Shown here: positions 41,594-49,987 of the stretch, one piece after another
Numbering within the stretch: position 1 is the first letter of the stretch
Layout: every line of letters starts with the position of its first letter
DNA from: Chloroflexota bacterium
Lineage (GTDB): Bacteria > Chloroflexota > Anaerolineae > Aggregatilineales > Phototrophicaceae
Direction: 5' to 3'
Assembly (NCBI GenBank): GCA_016223085.1
Contig: JACRPS010000029.1
Location: 62,001 to 126,000 of the forward strand
DNA: 64,000 nucleotides
The notes under the pieces: model-generated
Database searches by the model: none
Seen by the model: the letters and a program-made list of their open reading frames with translations, nothing else
What the model was told of the DNA's origin: nothing
Program-made: the position numbers and the translations under genes

Positions 41594-42068
41594 TTGCCTG
41601 TTGAGGAACATCGGAAAATCAGCTTCAATAGTGAAGATGCAATTGCCCTGATTAACCTTGCGCGTGAGTTGACCGTCTGCGAAATCTCCTACGTTAGACT
41701 GTTTAGGTATCATGGCGCGGTTGAAGCACCGTTTATTATCCGCAAGGGCGATTATTATGACCTGTTTGCGGCGTTTGATTTCTGCTACCGGGGCGGACAG
41801 CGCCTGTTTACGGGGCGGCTGGCCGTTAAGAAGCGATCACCGGGGCCGTATGTTGACCACGACGGTGTGGACATGCTGAAGGGTGGCGACACGCGGGTCA
41901 CGTTCCCGACCGAACGCTGGCGCGGGCCGGGGCATAATGCTATTCTCCAGACGGATGACGCCGATTACATCGTTTACCATGCCTGCGCTGCCGACAGTCT
42001 TGGCGCGCCAACCCTGCGTTGACCGGCTGACGGGGTATGCCGACGGCTGGCCTTCGATCAGCGCATGA
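41594..42068 (+). pseudogene. remnant of a GH43 arabinanase/arabinosidase gene
   Basis: The 5' part of the gene is missing. What remains reads VEAPFIIRKGDYYDLFAAFDF, GPYVDHDGVDMLKGGDT, RGPGHNAILQTDDADYIVYH and PTLR, all in the order of the C-terminal half of GH43 endo-arabinanases. After PTLR a stop appears, but the next frame continues DRLTGYADGWPSI, the usual end of the family (ADGWPSV). So the gene is truncated and frameshifted. It lies 73 bases before araA, which suggests loss of an arabinan-degrading step from an arabinose locus. Confidence 0.78.
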
Positions 42069-42141
42069 GCTTTTCGGGCACAGGAGTCGCCGGGTACGTA
42101 CCGAAGTGCCTATCTGATGAACCTCAAGGAAAGGGTTATGG

Positions 42142-43650
42142 ATGATGTTTGATCTTCATTCGCTTGAAGTCTGGTTCCTGACCGGCAGCCAGCAGTTGTA
42201 TGGTGCGGAAGTGCTGCGGCAGGTGGCGGAACATTCGCAGGAGATCGTGCGCACGCTCAATGCCACCGGAACGATTCCCGTGCCGGTGGTTTTTAAACCC
42301 GTACTGACCACCGCCGAGGAAATCCACAACCTCTGTCTGGCAGCCAATGCCGCGTCCAACTGCGTTGGCGTCATCACCTGGATGCACACCTTTTCGCCGG
42401 CGCGCAACTGGATTGCCGGGCTGGCCGCGCTGAAGAAACCGCTGCTGCACCTGCATACTCAGTTCAATCAGGATATTCCCTGGTCAGATATTGACATGAA
42501 CTTCATGAATCTGAACCAGGCGGCGCACGGCGACCGCGAGTTCGGCTTCATCACCAGCCGGATGCGCCTGAACCGGAAGGTTGTTGTTGGCCACTGGAAC
42601 GATGCCGAGGTACAGGAACGGCTGGCAGCCTGGACGCGCGCCGCCTGTGCCTGGCACGACGCGCAGGGAGCAAAGCTGGCGCGCTTCGGCGATAACATGC
42701 GCTCAGTGGCCGTGACCGAAGGTGACAAGGTGGAAGCACAGCTCCGGCTGGGGTACTTCGTACACGGCTACGGCGTGGGTGATCTGGCCGACGTGGTGCA
42801 TCAGGTTAGCGACGCCGACATTGACGCGCTGGTACGCGAGTACGAGGCACAGTACGCGGTTGCGCCCGATCTGCGCCAGGGCGGCGCGCGCCATGAGTCC
42901 GTGCGGGAGGCGGCGCGGATTGAAATCGGGATGCGCCGTTTTCTGGAAGCCGGGAACTTCAAGGCGTTTACCACCACCTTTGAGGATTTACATGGTCTGG
43001 TGCAGCTACCAGGGCTGGCGGTGCAGCGGCTGATGGCCGACGGTTACGGCTTCGGCGGCGAGGGCGACTGGAAAACCGCCGCGCTGGTGCGGGCGATGAA
43101 GGTGATGAGCGCCGGCCTGGAGGGCGGCACGTCGTTCATGGAGGACTATACCTATCACCTGAATCCAAACGGGATGAAGGTGCTGGGAGCGCACATGCTG
43201 GAAATCTGCCCAACGCTTACCGACGGCCAGCCGAGCCTGCAGGTGCATCCCCTGAGCATCGGCGGCAAGGCTGACCCGGCGCGGCTGGTATTTAATTCGA
43301 AGACCGGCCCGGCGGTCAACGCCGCGTTGATGGACATGGGCAACCGTTTCCGCATGGTTGTGAATGCTGTGGATGTTGTGCCGCCGGACGCGGCGCTGCC
43401 CAAACTGCCGGTCGCCCGCGCCCTGTGGCTGCCGCGCCCGAACCTGAAAATCGCGGCGGCGGCCTGGATTTACGCCGGCGGCGCGCACCATACCGGCTTC
43501 AGCCTGTCACTGACGGCGGAACACCTGTACGACTTCGCGGAAATGGCCGGGATTGAATTCCTGAAGATTGACGAAACCACGAACCTGTACGACTTCAGAA
43601 ACGAACTGCGCTGGAACGAAGCCTATTATCTGCTGGCGCAGCGTATCTAA
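42142..43650 (+). CDS. araA: L-arabinose isomerase
   Basis: The 502-residue product matches AraA over its full length. It begins [13 protein letters not shown] and contains [13 protein letters not shown] and LHLHTQFN. The metal and catalytic motifs are all there: FEDLHGL (Glu), FMEDYTYHL (Glu), GAHMLEICP (His) and GAHHTGFS (His). It converts L-arabinose to L-ribulose in the cytoplasm with Mn2+. No araB or araD is adjacent; the GH43 remnant upstream suggests that the locus once handled arabinan. A GGAAAGGG site lies upstream; the first ATG of MMFD is used. A family A MITE starts 8 bases after the stop. Confidence 0.97.
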   Translation: MMFDLHSLEVWFLTGSQQLYGAEVLRQVAEHSQEIVRTLNATGTIPVPVVFKPVLTTAEEIHNLCLAANAASNCVGVITWMHTFSPARNWIAGLAALKKPLLHLHTQFNQDIPWSDIDMNFMNLNQAAHGDREFGFITSRMRLNRKVVVGHWNDAEVQERLAAWTRAACAWHDAQGAKLARFGDNMRSVAVTEGDKVEAQLRLGYFVHGYGVGDLADVVHQVSDADIDALVREYEAQYAVAPDLRQGGARHESVREAARIEIGMRRFLEAGNFKAFTTTFEDLHGLVQLPGLAVQRLMADGYGFGGEGDWKTAALVRAMKVMSAGLEGGTSFMEDYTYHLNPNGMKVLGAHMLEICPTLTDGQPSLQVHPLSIGGKADPARLVFNSKTGPAVNAALMDMGNRFRMVVNAVDVVPPDAALPKLPVARALWLPRPNLKIAAAAWIYAGGAHHTGFSLSLTAEHLYDFAEMAGIEFLKIDETTNLYDFRNELRWNEAYYLLAQRI

Positions 43651-43657
43651 TGAATAA

Positions 43658-43739
43658 GAACCTATCCCCGTAAACCTCTTTTATTTGCCTGTAGGGGCAC
43701 GGCAGGCCGTGGCCCTACAAGGGTTTATGGATGGACACT
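43658..43739 (-). mobile_element. MITE-like element, family A, diverged copy
   Basis: Ends are CCTATCCCCGTAAACC and GGTTTATGGATGG, and the core palindrome has mutated arms (GCACGGCAGGCCGTGGCCC). It starts just after araA and is abutted by a family B copy. Confidence 0.82.
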
Positions 43740-43796
43740 AACCGAAAACGGATTCATAGTAGGGGCGAACCGGCGGTTTGCCCCTACTGGATTATT
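43740..43796. mobile_element. MITE-like element, family B, truncated copy
   Basis: The left end (CCGAAAACGGATTCATAG) and the core GTAGGGGCGAACCGGCGG are present; the right end is degraded. It directly follows the family A copy. Confidence 0.7.
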
Positions 43797-43852
43797 GGAC
43801 AAACCTTCAAAAGCGGTGGCGGTGATTTGCGACAGGGCGCTGCCTGGCCCTG

Positions 43853-44434
43853 CTATTTCTCATCGCCGCGAATTCGGGCAAACACCAGCGTATCGCGCAG
43901 CGTACCATCCGGCGACCAATCGTCGTGGCGCAGACAGCCCTCCAGCGTGTACCCGGCGCGGCGGGCCACTGCTGCGCTGCGCGTATTGCGCGAATCACAC
44001 CGTATCTCTACCCGCTGCGCGCCCAGTACTTCGAAAGCGAACCGGGTGATGCCGTTCACCGCTTCAGTGACGTAACCCTGCCCTTCCAGACTGGCGCGCA
44101 CCCAGTAGCCGATTTCAAACCGGGGCACTGACCAGTCAATCCGGTGCAGGCCGCTGCCACCGACAAACAGGCCGTCGCTTTTGCGGAACAGATACAGCGC
44201 CAGGTCTTCCCGCGTGATAAATTTGGCTGCCATCCGCCGCGAATGGGTTTCCGTATCGGTAACAGACGGCACCGGATGCACCCAGGGCATCCACGGACGC
44301 AGATGTTCCACCGATTCCTGTATCGCTTCGTTGACGACCCGGCCATCGCCGGGGCGCGGCGCACGGAGCAGCAGCCGCGCCGTTTCAAAATGGTCAGGAA
44401 AATTCAGCAGGAGTGGATTGACGTGTCCGGGCAT
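43853..44434 (-). CDS. RimJ/RimL-type GNAT acetyltransferase
   Basis: GGAAGG lies 6 bases before the ATG of MPGHVNPLLLNFP; 69 codons of open frame upstream are not protein-like. The 193-residue product has the RimJ/RimL pattern: ETARLLLRAPRPGDG, RFEIGYWVRASLEGQGYVTEA with the acetyl-CoA loop, RVEIRCDSRNTRSAAVARRAG and DTLVFARI at the end. Family members acetylate N-terminal amines of proteins or small molecules. The substrate is not predictable. It stands alone. Confidence 0.9.
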   Translation of the reverse strand: MPGHVNPLLLNFPDHFETARLLLRAPRPGDGRVVNEAIQESVEHLRPWMPWVHPVPSVTDTETHSRRMAAKFITREDLALYLFRKSDGLFVGGSGLHRIDWSVPRFEIGYWVRASLEGQGYVTEAVNGITRFAFEVLGAQRVEIRCDSRNTRSAAVARRAGYTLEGCLRHDDWSPDGTLRDTLVFARIRGDEK

Positions 44435-44695
44435 AAACACCTTCCCACGCTGGAATATCGTACCATTATTGGCGGGAAAGCCCCGGTCGGCAAGACTGTT
44501 TCTGTTAGCACAACGCCTGCCAACATTGGACATTTGCCACAGCCCGGCGCGTTGTCCAAATGCCACAACCTGTGGTAAACTCTGCGCCGCCGCAAAGGTG
44601 GTCAACGATTGGCCGTGAGCCGTCCCCGAAAATGCGGTCAACGCGCTAGTCGCTGACAGTGAAAGCTACAGGTCATTGTGAAGGAGAATACCTTA

Positions 44696-45760
44696 ATGAA
44701 AACTCGTGGTCTATTACTTCTGCTCGCGCTGGCGCTGCTGGCGGTGATGGCTGTTCCGGCGGTGGCGCAGGACAGCCTGATCGAAAGTGTGTGTCTGGTG
44801 ACGGACGTCGGCAAGGTCAACGACGGCACGTTTAACCAGTTCGCCTACGAAGGGATGTTGCAGGCCGCCGAAGATTTCGGCCTGGACACCACCTACATCG
44901 AAACGCAGGCGCAGACCGATTACGCCAACAACCTGAACCGCTGCATTGAAGACGGTTACGACGCGATTGTGACCGTCGGCTTCCTGCTGGCGGACGCCAC
45001 CCGCGCGGCAGCGACGGAAAACCCGGATGTGTACTTCATCGGCGTGGACCAGTTTGTCGGCCCGGATGCTGACGGTAATGAAGCGCCGAGCAATTACACC
45101 GGCCTTCAGTTCCGGGAAGACCAGGCCGGCTTCCTGGCCGGCGCGCTGGCGGCCCAACTGACCAAGAGTGGTATTATCGGCGGCGTGTACGGCATTGACA
45201 TCCCGCCGGTGGTGAAGTATCGCAACGGTTTTGAGAACGGCGCGAAGTTCATCAACCCCGACATCCAGACGCTGGGCGTGTACATTGACAGCTTCACCGC
45301 CCCGGATCGCGGTGCGGCGGCTGCCGGGCAGTTCCTGGGTGAAGGCGCAGACGTGATCTTCGGTGCGGGTGGCCCGACTGGCTCTGGCGGCATCACCCGC
45401 GCGGCGCAGGATGGCGCGCTGGTCATTGGCGTGGACCAGGACGAATTCCTGACCACCTTCGGCAACGGCGAAACCCCCGGCGCGGAAAACCTGGTGTCGA
45501 GCGCCCTCAAGCGCGTGGACGTGGCCGTGTACACCGCGATTGAAGCGCTGGTCAACGGCGGCGAGAACTTCCCCGGCGGCACCAACCTGGTGATGTCGGC
45601 GGAAAATGACGGCGTGGGCTTTGCCGAACCGCATCTGGCGGCAGACAAGGTGCCGGCGGAAGTCACCGAATATCTGGACGACATTCTGGTTGGCCTGAAG
45701 CGCGGCTGGATTTCCACGGGCGTGGATCCCGTCACCGGCGAACTGCTGCCTGAAAGCTAA
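44696..45760 (+). CDS. BMP/Med-family ABC transporter substrate-binding protein
   Basis: AAGGAG lies 9 bases before the ATG of MKTRGLLLLLAL. The 354-residue product has a signal peptide cleaved near AVAQD and no lipobox Cys, so it may be a free exported protein. VCLVTDVGKVNDGTFNQFAYEGM, YDAIVTVGFLLADA, YFIGVDQF and VIFGAGGPTGSGGITRAAQD match the BMP (PnrA/TmpC) family, which binds purine nucleosides or similar ligands. No permease or ATPase follows; a MITE and an opposite-strand kinase do. A weak promoter pair is TTGTCC at 44552 and TAAACT at 44576. Confidence 0.9.
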   Translation: MKTRGLLLLLALALLAVMAVPAVAQDSLIESVCLVTDVGKVNDGTFNQFAYEGMLQAAEDFGLDTTYIETQAQTDYANNLNRCIEDGYDAIVTVGFLLADATRAAATENPDVYFIGVDQFVGPDADGNEAPSNYTGLQFREDQAGFLAGALAAQLTKSGIIGGVYGIDIPPVVKYRNGFENGAKFINPDIQTLGVYIDSFTAPDRGAAAAGQFLGEGADVIFGAGGPTGSGGITRAAQDGALVIGVDQDEFLTTFGNGETPGAENLVSSALKRVDVAVYTAIEALVNGGENFPGGTNLVMSAENDGVGFAEPHLAADKVPAEVTEYLDDILVGLKRGWISTGVDPVTGELLPES

Positions 45761-45775
45761 ACCGTCTTTCGCTTG

Positions 45776-45859
45776 GTGTCTATCCATAAACCCTACGTAG
45801 TAAGGGCACGGCATGCCGTGCCCTTACTGGTAAATAAAAGAGGTTTACGGATAGGTTCT
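45776..45859 (+). mobile_element. MITE-like element, family A
   Basis: An 84-bp copy has ends CTATCCATAAACC and GGTTTACGGATAG and a core arm GTAAGGGCACGGCA. It lies between the convergent BMP and kinase genes and ends right at the kinase stop codon. Confidence 0.85.
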
Positions 45860-47033
45860 AACCCCCCGCCGGCAGCCGCACGGTGAAGGTTGACCCCTGC
45901 CCTTCGATGCTTTCCACCACAACATCACCGCCGTGCAGCGCCACGTAATCGCGGACAATCTTCAGACCCAGCCCCTTGCCCACTGACGTGCCGACGTTAT
46001 CGGCACGGTAAAACGTGTCAAAGATGTGGTTCAGATCGTCCTCCGGGATGCCAATACCCTGATCGCTGATCTGGAAAAACACGTCCGCGCCAGAGCGCCA
46101 GACCAGAAACAGGACTTCCCCTTCCGGCAGGGAATACTTGATTGCGTTCGACAGCAGATTCGCCAGGATGTGGTAGACCAGATTGGGGTCCAGCAACAGG
46201 CAGGACAGGTCGCCCTCCGCCGTGAGCTGAATCCGCACCCCATGATTGCGGGAGGGGGACAGATATTCTTCCACCAGGTTCTGACACAGGTGCTGCAAAT
46301 CCACCGACTGCGGTTCGCACTGCTGGTAGCGGGTGAACAGCGCCATCGTGTCCAGCAGGTCGCGCATGTCCTGGATTTGCGCGCGGATCAGGTCAAGGCA
46401 CTGCTTGCGCCGCACCGGTGATAGCTGGTCGAAGTAGCGGTCCAGCATCTCGCTGGACGACATAATCACGGTCAGCGGCGTGCGCAGTTCATGGGAGACG
46501 GTGGTCATGAAGTCGTTTTTCAGCCGGGTCAGCTCCCGTTCCTGCTGCAGGGCCGACGCCAGTTTTTTATTCTCCGGCACCAGTTCAACCGCGCGCCGCA
46601 GCCGCGTAATGTCCCGCGCCACACCCAGAATCTGCCGGGGCGAACCGTCGGCGTAACGTTCAACCACCGTTTCGCGGCTGTAAAACCAGCGCCAGTCGCC
46701 GCCGGAGTGCCGCATCCGGTACTGGGTTTCCACAATCTCATCACTGTCAAAGCCGGCCAGCCGCACGGTCAGTTTCGCCTGATCATCCGGGTGGACGACG
46801 GTCAGAACGCCGTTTTCGCCCATGTTGTGAATATCCAGCGGGGAATAACCGAGATAGGCCGCCAGTTCATAGCTGCCGTAAAAGGTACCCTGTTCGGAGA
46901 TTTCGCAGATGTAGAGAATATCCTGATGAACACGGGCGATGCTGCGCAGGAGGCGCACGCTGTCCGGTGGATGCTGCCTGAGGGTGGGCAGGTCTCCGAA
47001 TCGCTTCGCAGTTTTAGCGCTGGCGAAAGGCAT
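45858..47033 (-). CDS. PAS-sensor histidine kinase, soluble
   Basis: The 391-residue product has no TM helix. A PAS/PAC domain spans about 30-145 (LAAYLGYSPLDIHNMGENG and GGDWRWFYSRETVVERYADG), then a short linker, HisKA with His181 in TVSHELRTPL, and HATPase (NLLSNAIKYSLPEGE, SDQGIGIPEDD, GKGLGLKIVRDYV). All motifs are intact. No response regulator is adjacent. The signal is sensed inside the cell; the ligand is unknown. The end of the gene coincides with the edge of a family A MITE. Confidence 0.92.
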   Translation of the reverse strand: MPFASAKTAKRFGDLPTLRQHPPDSVRLLRSIARVHQDILYICEISEQGTFYGSYELAAYLGYSPLDIHNMGENGVLTVVHPDDQAKLTVRLAGFDSDEIVETQYRMRHSGGDWRWFYSRETVVERYADGSPRQILGVARDITRLRRAVELVPENKKLASALQQERELTRLKNDFMTTVSHELRTPLTVIMSSSEMLDRYFDQLSPVRRKQCLDLIRAQIQDMRDLLDTMALFTRYQQCEPQSVDLQHLCQNLVEEYLSPSRNHGVRIQLTAEGDLSCLLLDPNLVYHILANLLSNAIKYSLPEGEVLFLVWRSGADVFFQISDQGIGIPEDDLNHIFDTFYRADNVGTSVGKGLGLKIVRDYVALHGGDVVVESIEGQGSTFTVRLPAGG

Positions 47034-47186
47034 GGTCTTTTTTCCAATGGTGAATTTATACCGAACATTAATCCTATTTTATAGGGTTTTGTTGACGGTG
47101 AATATCCCTCCGGTCTGAAAAATTGGTGAAATAAAACTGTGAATGGTAAACACCAGTAGGGTTAAGGCAGGTAAAGAGGAGATCGT

Positions 47187-47231
47187 ATGGACGACAGCGC
47201 GCTTTCAGTATACCTCACCCCACGACGGTAA
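47187..47231 (+). CDS. possible 14-residue ORF with strong ribosome site
   Basis: AAAGAGGAGAT precedes an ATG that encodes MDDSALSVYLTPRR and a stop. The stop codon lies in the loop of the hairpin at 47213-47243. No gene follows on this strand, so a leader-peptide role is unsupported. It may be a gene remnant. Confidence 0.25.
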   Translation: MDDSALSVYLTPRR

Positions 47232-47243
47232 CGCGGGGTGAGG
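47213..47243. terminator. bidirectional hairpin
   Basis: Nine-base stem CCTCACCCC and GGGGTGAGG with a 13-base loop, 10 bases from the stop of the minus-strand hydrolase. It has no T run but is well placed to end that transcript. Confidence 0.5.
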
Positions 47244-47253
47244 TTCGGTACGA

Positions 47254-47943
47254 CTATTCGACGCTGTAGGTCTGGCCGGGGTCGAGCACAATCGGCTGGG
47301 CGTCGGTTTCGCTGCTGACGCGGTTGGCCCAGTCGCTGGCGTCCTGGTCAATCACCGGCCACGTCATGTAGTGCATCGGCACCACCAGTTTGGGCCGCAG
47401 AAACCGAATCGCGTGGAGCGAATCTTCCGGCCCCATCGTAAAGTTATCGCCAATCGGCAGGAACGCCACGTCAATCCCCATGTCGCCGATCAGCTTCATG
47501 TCGCTGAACAGCGCCGTATCGCCGGCGAAATACAGCCGCCTGCCGCTGCCGGTGGTCAGCACAAAGCCGTTGGGTTCGCCGCCATACGTGCCGTCCGGGA
47601 AAGAAGAACTGTGGAACGCCACCGTCCACTTGGCGGTGACAAAGCCGTGATGGTAGCTGCCGCCGGGGTTCTGGCCGTGTGTGTCCTGTACGCCGTGTTT
47701 GCCCATCCAGGTCGCAATCTCAAAGTTGGCGACGACCCGCGCGCCGGTGCGTTTGGCAATTGCAACCGTATCCCCCAGATGGTCGCCATGCGCGTGGGAG
47801 AGGAAGATAATTTCAGCGTCAACCTCGGTCGGTGAGGCTGCCGCCAGCGGATTGTTGCTTAAAAAGGGGTCAAACAGAACCGGATGGCCGTCAATGTTGG
47901 CTGCAAAAGCGGAATGTCCTAACCAGGTGAAGCTGAGGCTCAT
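47254..47943 (-). CDS. UPF0173 metal-dependent hydrolase
   Basis: I use the ATG of MSLSFTWLGHSAF, with AGGAG upstream; 13 further codons are possible but not conserved in the family. The 229-residue product is a compact metallo-beta-lactamase fold: FTWLGHSAF at the start, the HAHGDH zinc motif, FAGDTALFSDM with the bridging Asp, and PMHYMTWPVI with the last His. The family (YtkL-like, UPF0173) hydrolyses phosphodiester or lactone-like substrates in vitro; its biological role is unclear. It is cytoplasmic. Confidence 0.93.
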   Translation of the reverse strand: MSLSFTWLGHSAFAANIDGHPVLFDPFLSNNPLAAASPTEVDAEIIFLSHAHGDHLGDTVAIAKRTGARVVANFEIATWMGKHGVQDTHGQNPGGSYHHGFVTAKWTVAFHSSSFPDGTYGGEPNGFVLTTGSGRRLYFAGDTALFSDMKLIGDMGIDVAFLPIGDNFTMGPEDSLHAIRFLRPKLVVPMHYMTWPVIDQDASDWANRVSSETDAQPIVLDPGQTYSVE

Positions 47944-48043
47944 GGCTGTGAAACTCCTGTGTGCAATTTTCGGCAGGGACAAACACCTTGCGCCCCCAAC
48001 GTTTGCCCCTGCGCCACGTCCCGATGCGACAAGTGTATTGAAT

Positions 48044-49294
48044 CTAGTGCGAATTTGCCAACGGCAGCGCTACCGTAAACGTTGCTCCCTGGCCAATGCC
48101 GGGACTGGTCGCCCAGACACGTCCGCCGTGCGCTTCGACCAATGCCCGCGCGATGGACAGGCCGATGCCCAGCCCGCCGTGTTTGCGCGTCATGTGGTCT
48201 TCCACCTGGTAGAACTTCTCGAAGATGCGCTCAAGCTGGTCGTCCGCCAGGCCGATGCCGTTGTCCGCAATCGTCACCCACGCTTCGCCGGCGCGCGCTT
48301 CGCCGCGCAGGGTGATCTGACCGCCATCCGGGGTAAAACGGATGGCGTTGTTCAGGATGTTGGTCAGTGCCATCACCGCGCGAATTGAGTCCACGTTCAC
48401 CACCACATCCCCGTCCGGGAACTGCACCGTCAGCTTGTGGCCCTTCGCTTCGACCGTCTTCAGCACGTCCTGCACGGCTTCTTCCATCACTTCCACCAGC
48501 GCGATTGGCTTGCATTGCAGTTCCGCCGCGCTCTGGTGCAGGTAACGCAGGTTGGTCAGGTCTTCGATGATCGCCCGCAGTTGCAGGCCGCTGGCAACCA
48601 CCTTGGCGACGTGTTCGCTCATCTTTCCCTCGGCTTCGTCCTGCAGGAAGCTGGCATAGCCGAGCATCACCGCCAGCGGCGTGCGCAGTTCGTGCGAGGC
48701 GATGGCGATAAAGTCGTTCTTGAGCTTGTCGAGTTCGCTCAGTTCCCGGTTGGCGGCCTGCAGCGCGGCCATCAACTGCGCGGTTTCGATGGCGACCGCC
48801 GCCTGCGCGGCCAGCACCGCCGTGTACTCGCGGTCGTCGCTGGTCCAGGGGAGCTGGTGTTTGTTAACCACTTCCAGCACGCCGATCACATGGTCTTTCA
48901 CGCGCATCGGCACGGCCAGCAGCGACCGGGTGATAAAGCGGTTCTGCTCGTCCACACCCTCATAATGGCGCGGGTCGTGGGCGGCGTCGTCCACCTGCAC
49001 GATCTCATTGTTTTGCAGCGCCATGCCGGCGATGCTGCCTTCCAGCGGCACCGACTGCCCGGTAAGGCTGGGAGTCGTCTGGCCGGTGGTGGTCGCGGCA
49101 AACCGCAGTTCGCGCGTCTGCGGTTCCCACAGCAGCACCGACGCCGCCTCGGAATCGGTGATCTCGGCGGCGGCATCCATCAGGTAGCCTAACAGCGCGT
49201 CCAGTTCCCAGGTTGAATTCAGCACCAGGCTGATTTCCGCCAGCCGGTTCAGGATACGTACCTGCCGTTGTAAGAGTTGAAGCTGGTTATCCAT
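48044..49294 (-). CDS. GAF-sensor histidine kinase, soluble
   Basis: The 416-residue product has a GAF domain (about 25-172, PLEGSIAGMALQNNEIVQVDD and SLLAVPMRVKDHVIGVLEVVNK), then HisKA with His201 in IASHELRTPL and HATPase (NILNNAIRFTPDGGQI, DNGIGLADDQ, GLGIGLSIARAL). The GAF domain is close in style to the free GAF protein at 6365. There is no TM helix and no adjacent response regulator. The gene points away from the putative replication origin that lies upstream of it. Confidence 0.92.
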   Translation of the reverse strand: MDNQLQLLQRQVRILNRLAEISLVLNSTWELDALLGYLMDAAAEITDSEAASVLLWEPQTRELRFAATTTGQTTPSLTGQSVPLEGSIAGMALQNNEIVQVDDAAHDPRHYEGVDEQNRFITRSLLAVPMRVKDHVIGVLEVVNKHQLPWTSDDREYTAVLAAQAAVAIETAQLMAALQAANRELSELDKLKNDFIAIASHELRTPLAVMLGYASFLQDEAEGKMSEHVAKVVASGLQLRAIIEDLTNLRYLHQSAAELQCKPIALVEVMEEAVQDVLKTVEAKGHKLTVQFPDGDVVVNVDSIRAVMALTNILNNAIRFTPDGGQITLRGEARAGEAWVTIADNGIGLADDQLERIFEKFYQVEDHMTRKHGGLGIGLSIARALVEAHGGRVWATSPGIGQGATFTVALPLANSH

Positions 49295-49469
49295 GCCACG
49301 TTTCCCCTTTTTCTGTACTTCCGGTGGCTGTGCTGGACGGCTTCCTGGTTGGCGCAGCCATCAACCCTAGCTTACAGGAATTTGGGATAACGCGAAATGC
49401 GGCTTTGCTGCCTGTTTTTTACCGTATCACGTTCCCGGATGGAAAGGAATAAAAGGTAGTAGCTTTAGT

Positions 49470-49800
49470 AGGGGCTGTCGAAACTGTAGATAACTTTGTA
49501 ATGCACTTCGCAATTGTTGGATTCTTATCCCAAGATACCCCCTTCAGTGCCGCCTATAACACAACTTTATCCCAGACGAACGGTTAAATGCCGGATATGC
49601 GGGATAAAAGTTATCTACAGGTGGGCTGTAGATAACTCCCCCGGTTTTCGACAGTTTCGACAGTTTCAGCCGGTTAGAAGCCACAAACTATAAACCAACG
49701 GTCTTACTGCTCAGAGGGTTATCTACAGACACGACTCTACTTATCTACAGGTTATGCACAATTTGGGTAATGTTTTCGACAGGTTTTCTACAGGCAACTT
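49470..49800. other. oriC: putative chromosomal replication origin (oriC)
   Basis: A non-coding stretch holds five exact TTATCTACA boxes (minus 49485-49493, plus 49611-49619, minus 49627-49635, plus 49719-49727, plus 49741-49749) and one TTATGCACA (49752-49760). Each is one base off the DnaA consensus TTATCCACA. A second related set reads TTTTCGACA or GTTTCGACA (minus 49476-49484, plus 49645, 49654, 49773) with TTTTCTACA at 49784. AT-rich DNA flanks them. dnaN lies next to it. Box density and dnaN are the usual signs of oriC; dnaA itself is not in the window. Confidence 0.78.
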
Positions 49801-49899
49801 CTTATACTGAGGCTATTACTTGGATTAATGGGGGATATATGGCCCGTTGGCGGGGTTGGGATAAGATTGGCGGGCTGGTATATCCCAAGCGGATTTGGG

Positions 49900-49931
49900 A
49901 AAACAAAAGCGCCGGACAGGGCTTCCGGCGC
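49900..49931 (-). terminator. terminator of dnaN
   Basis: Read on the minus strand, GCGCCGGA, a short loop and TCCGGCGC are followed by TTTTGTTTT. It lies about 57 bases after the dnaN stop and shields the origin from dnaN transcription. Confidence 0.85.
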
Positions 49932-49950
49932 GGGAAAGTTGATGGTTTGT

Positions 49951-49978
49951 GTAGGGACAGGACATGCCGTATCCCTAC
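49951..49978. repeat. solitary GTAGGG palindrome
   Basis: An imperfect 28-bp unit (arms GTAGGGACAGGACA and TGCCGTATCCCTAC) lies between dnaN and its terminator, so it is transcribed as part of the dnaN 3' untranslated region. Confidence 0.85.
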
Positions 49979-49987
49979 GAACACATA

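Noticed and set aside
44714-45814. 366-codon minus-strand frame
   Set aside because: It is antisense to the BMP protein gene and even runs into the MITE.
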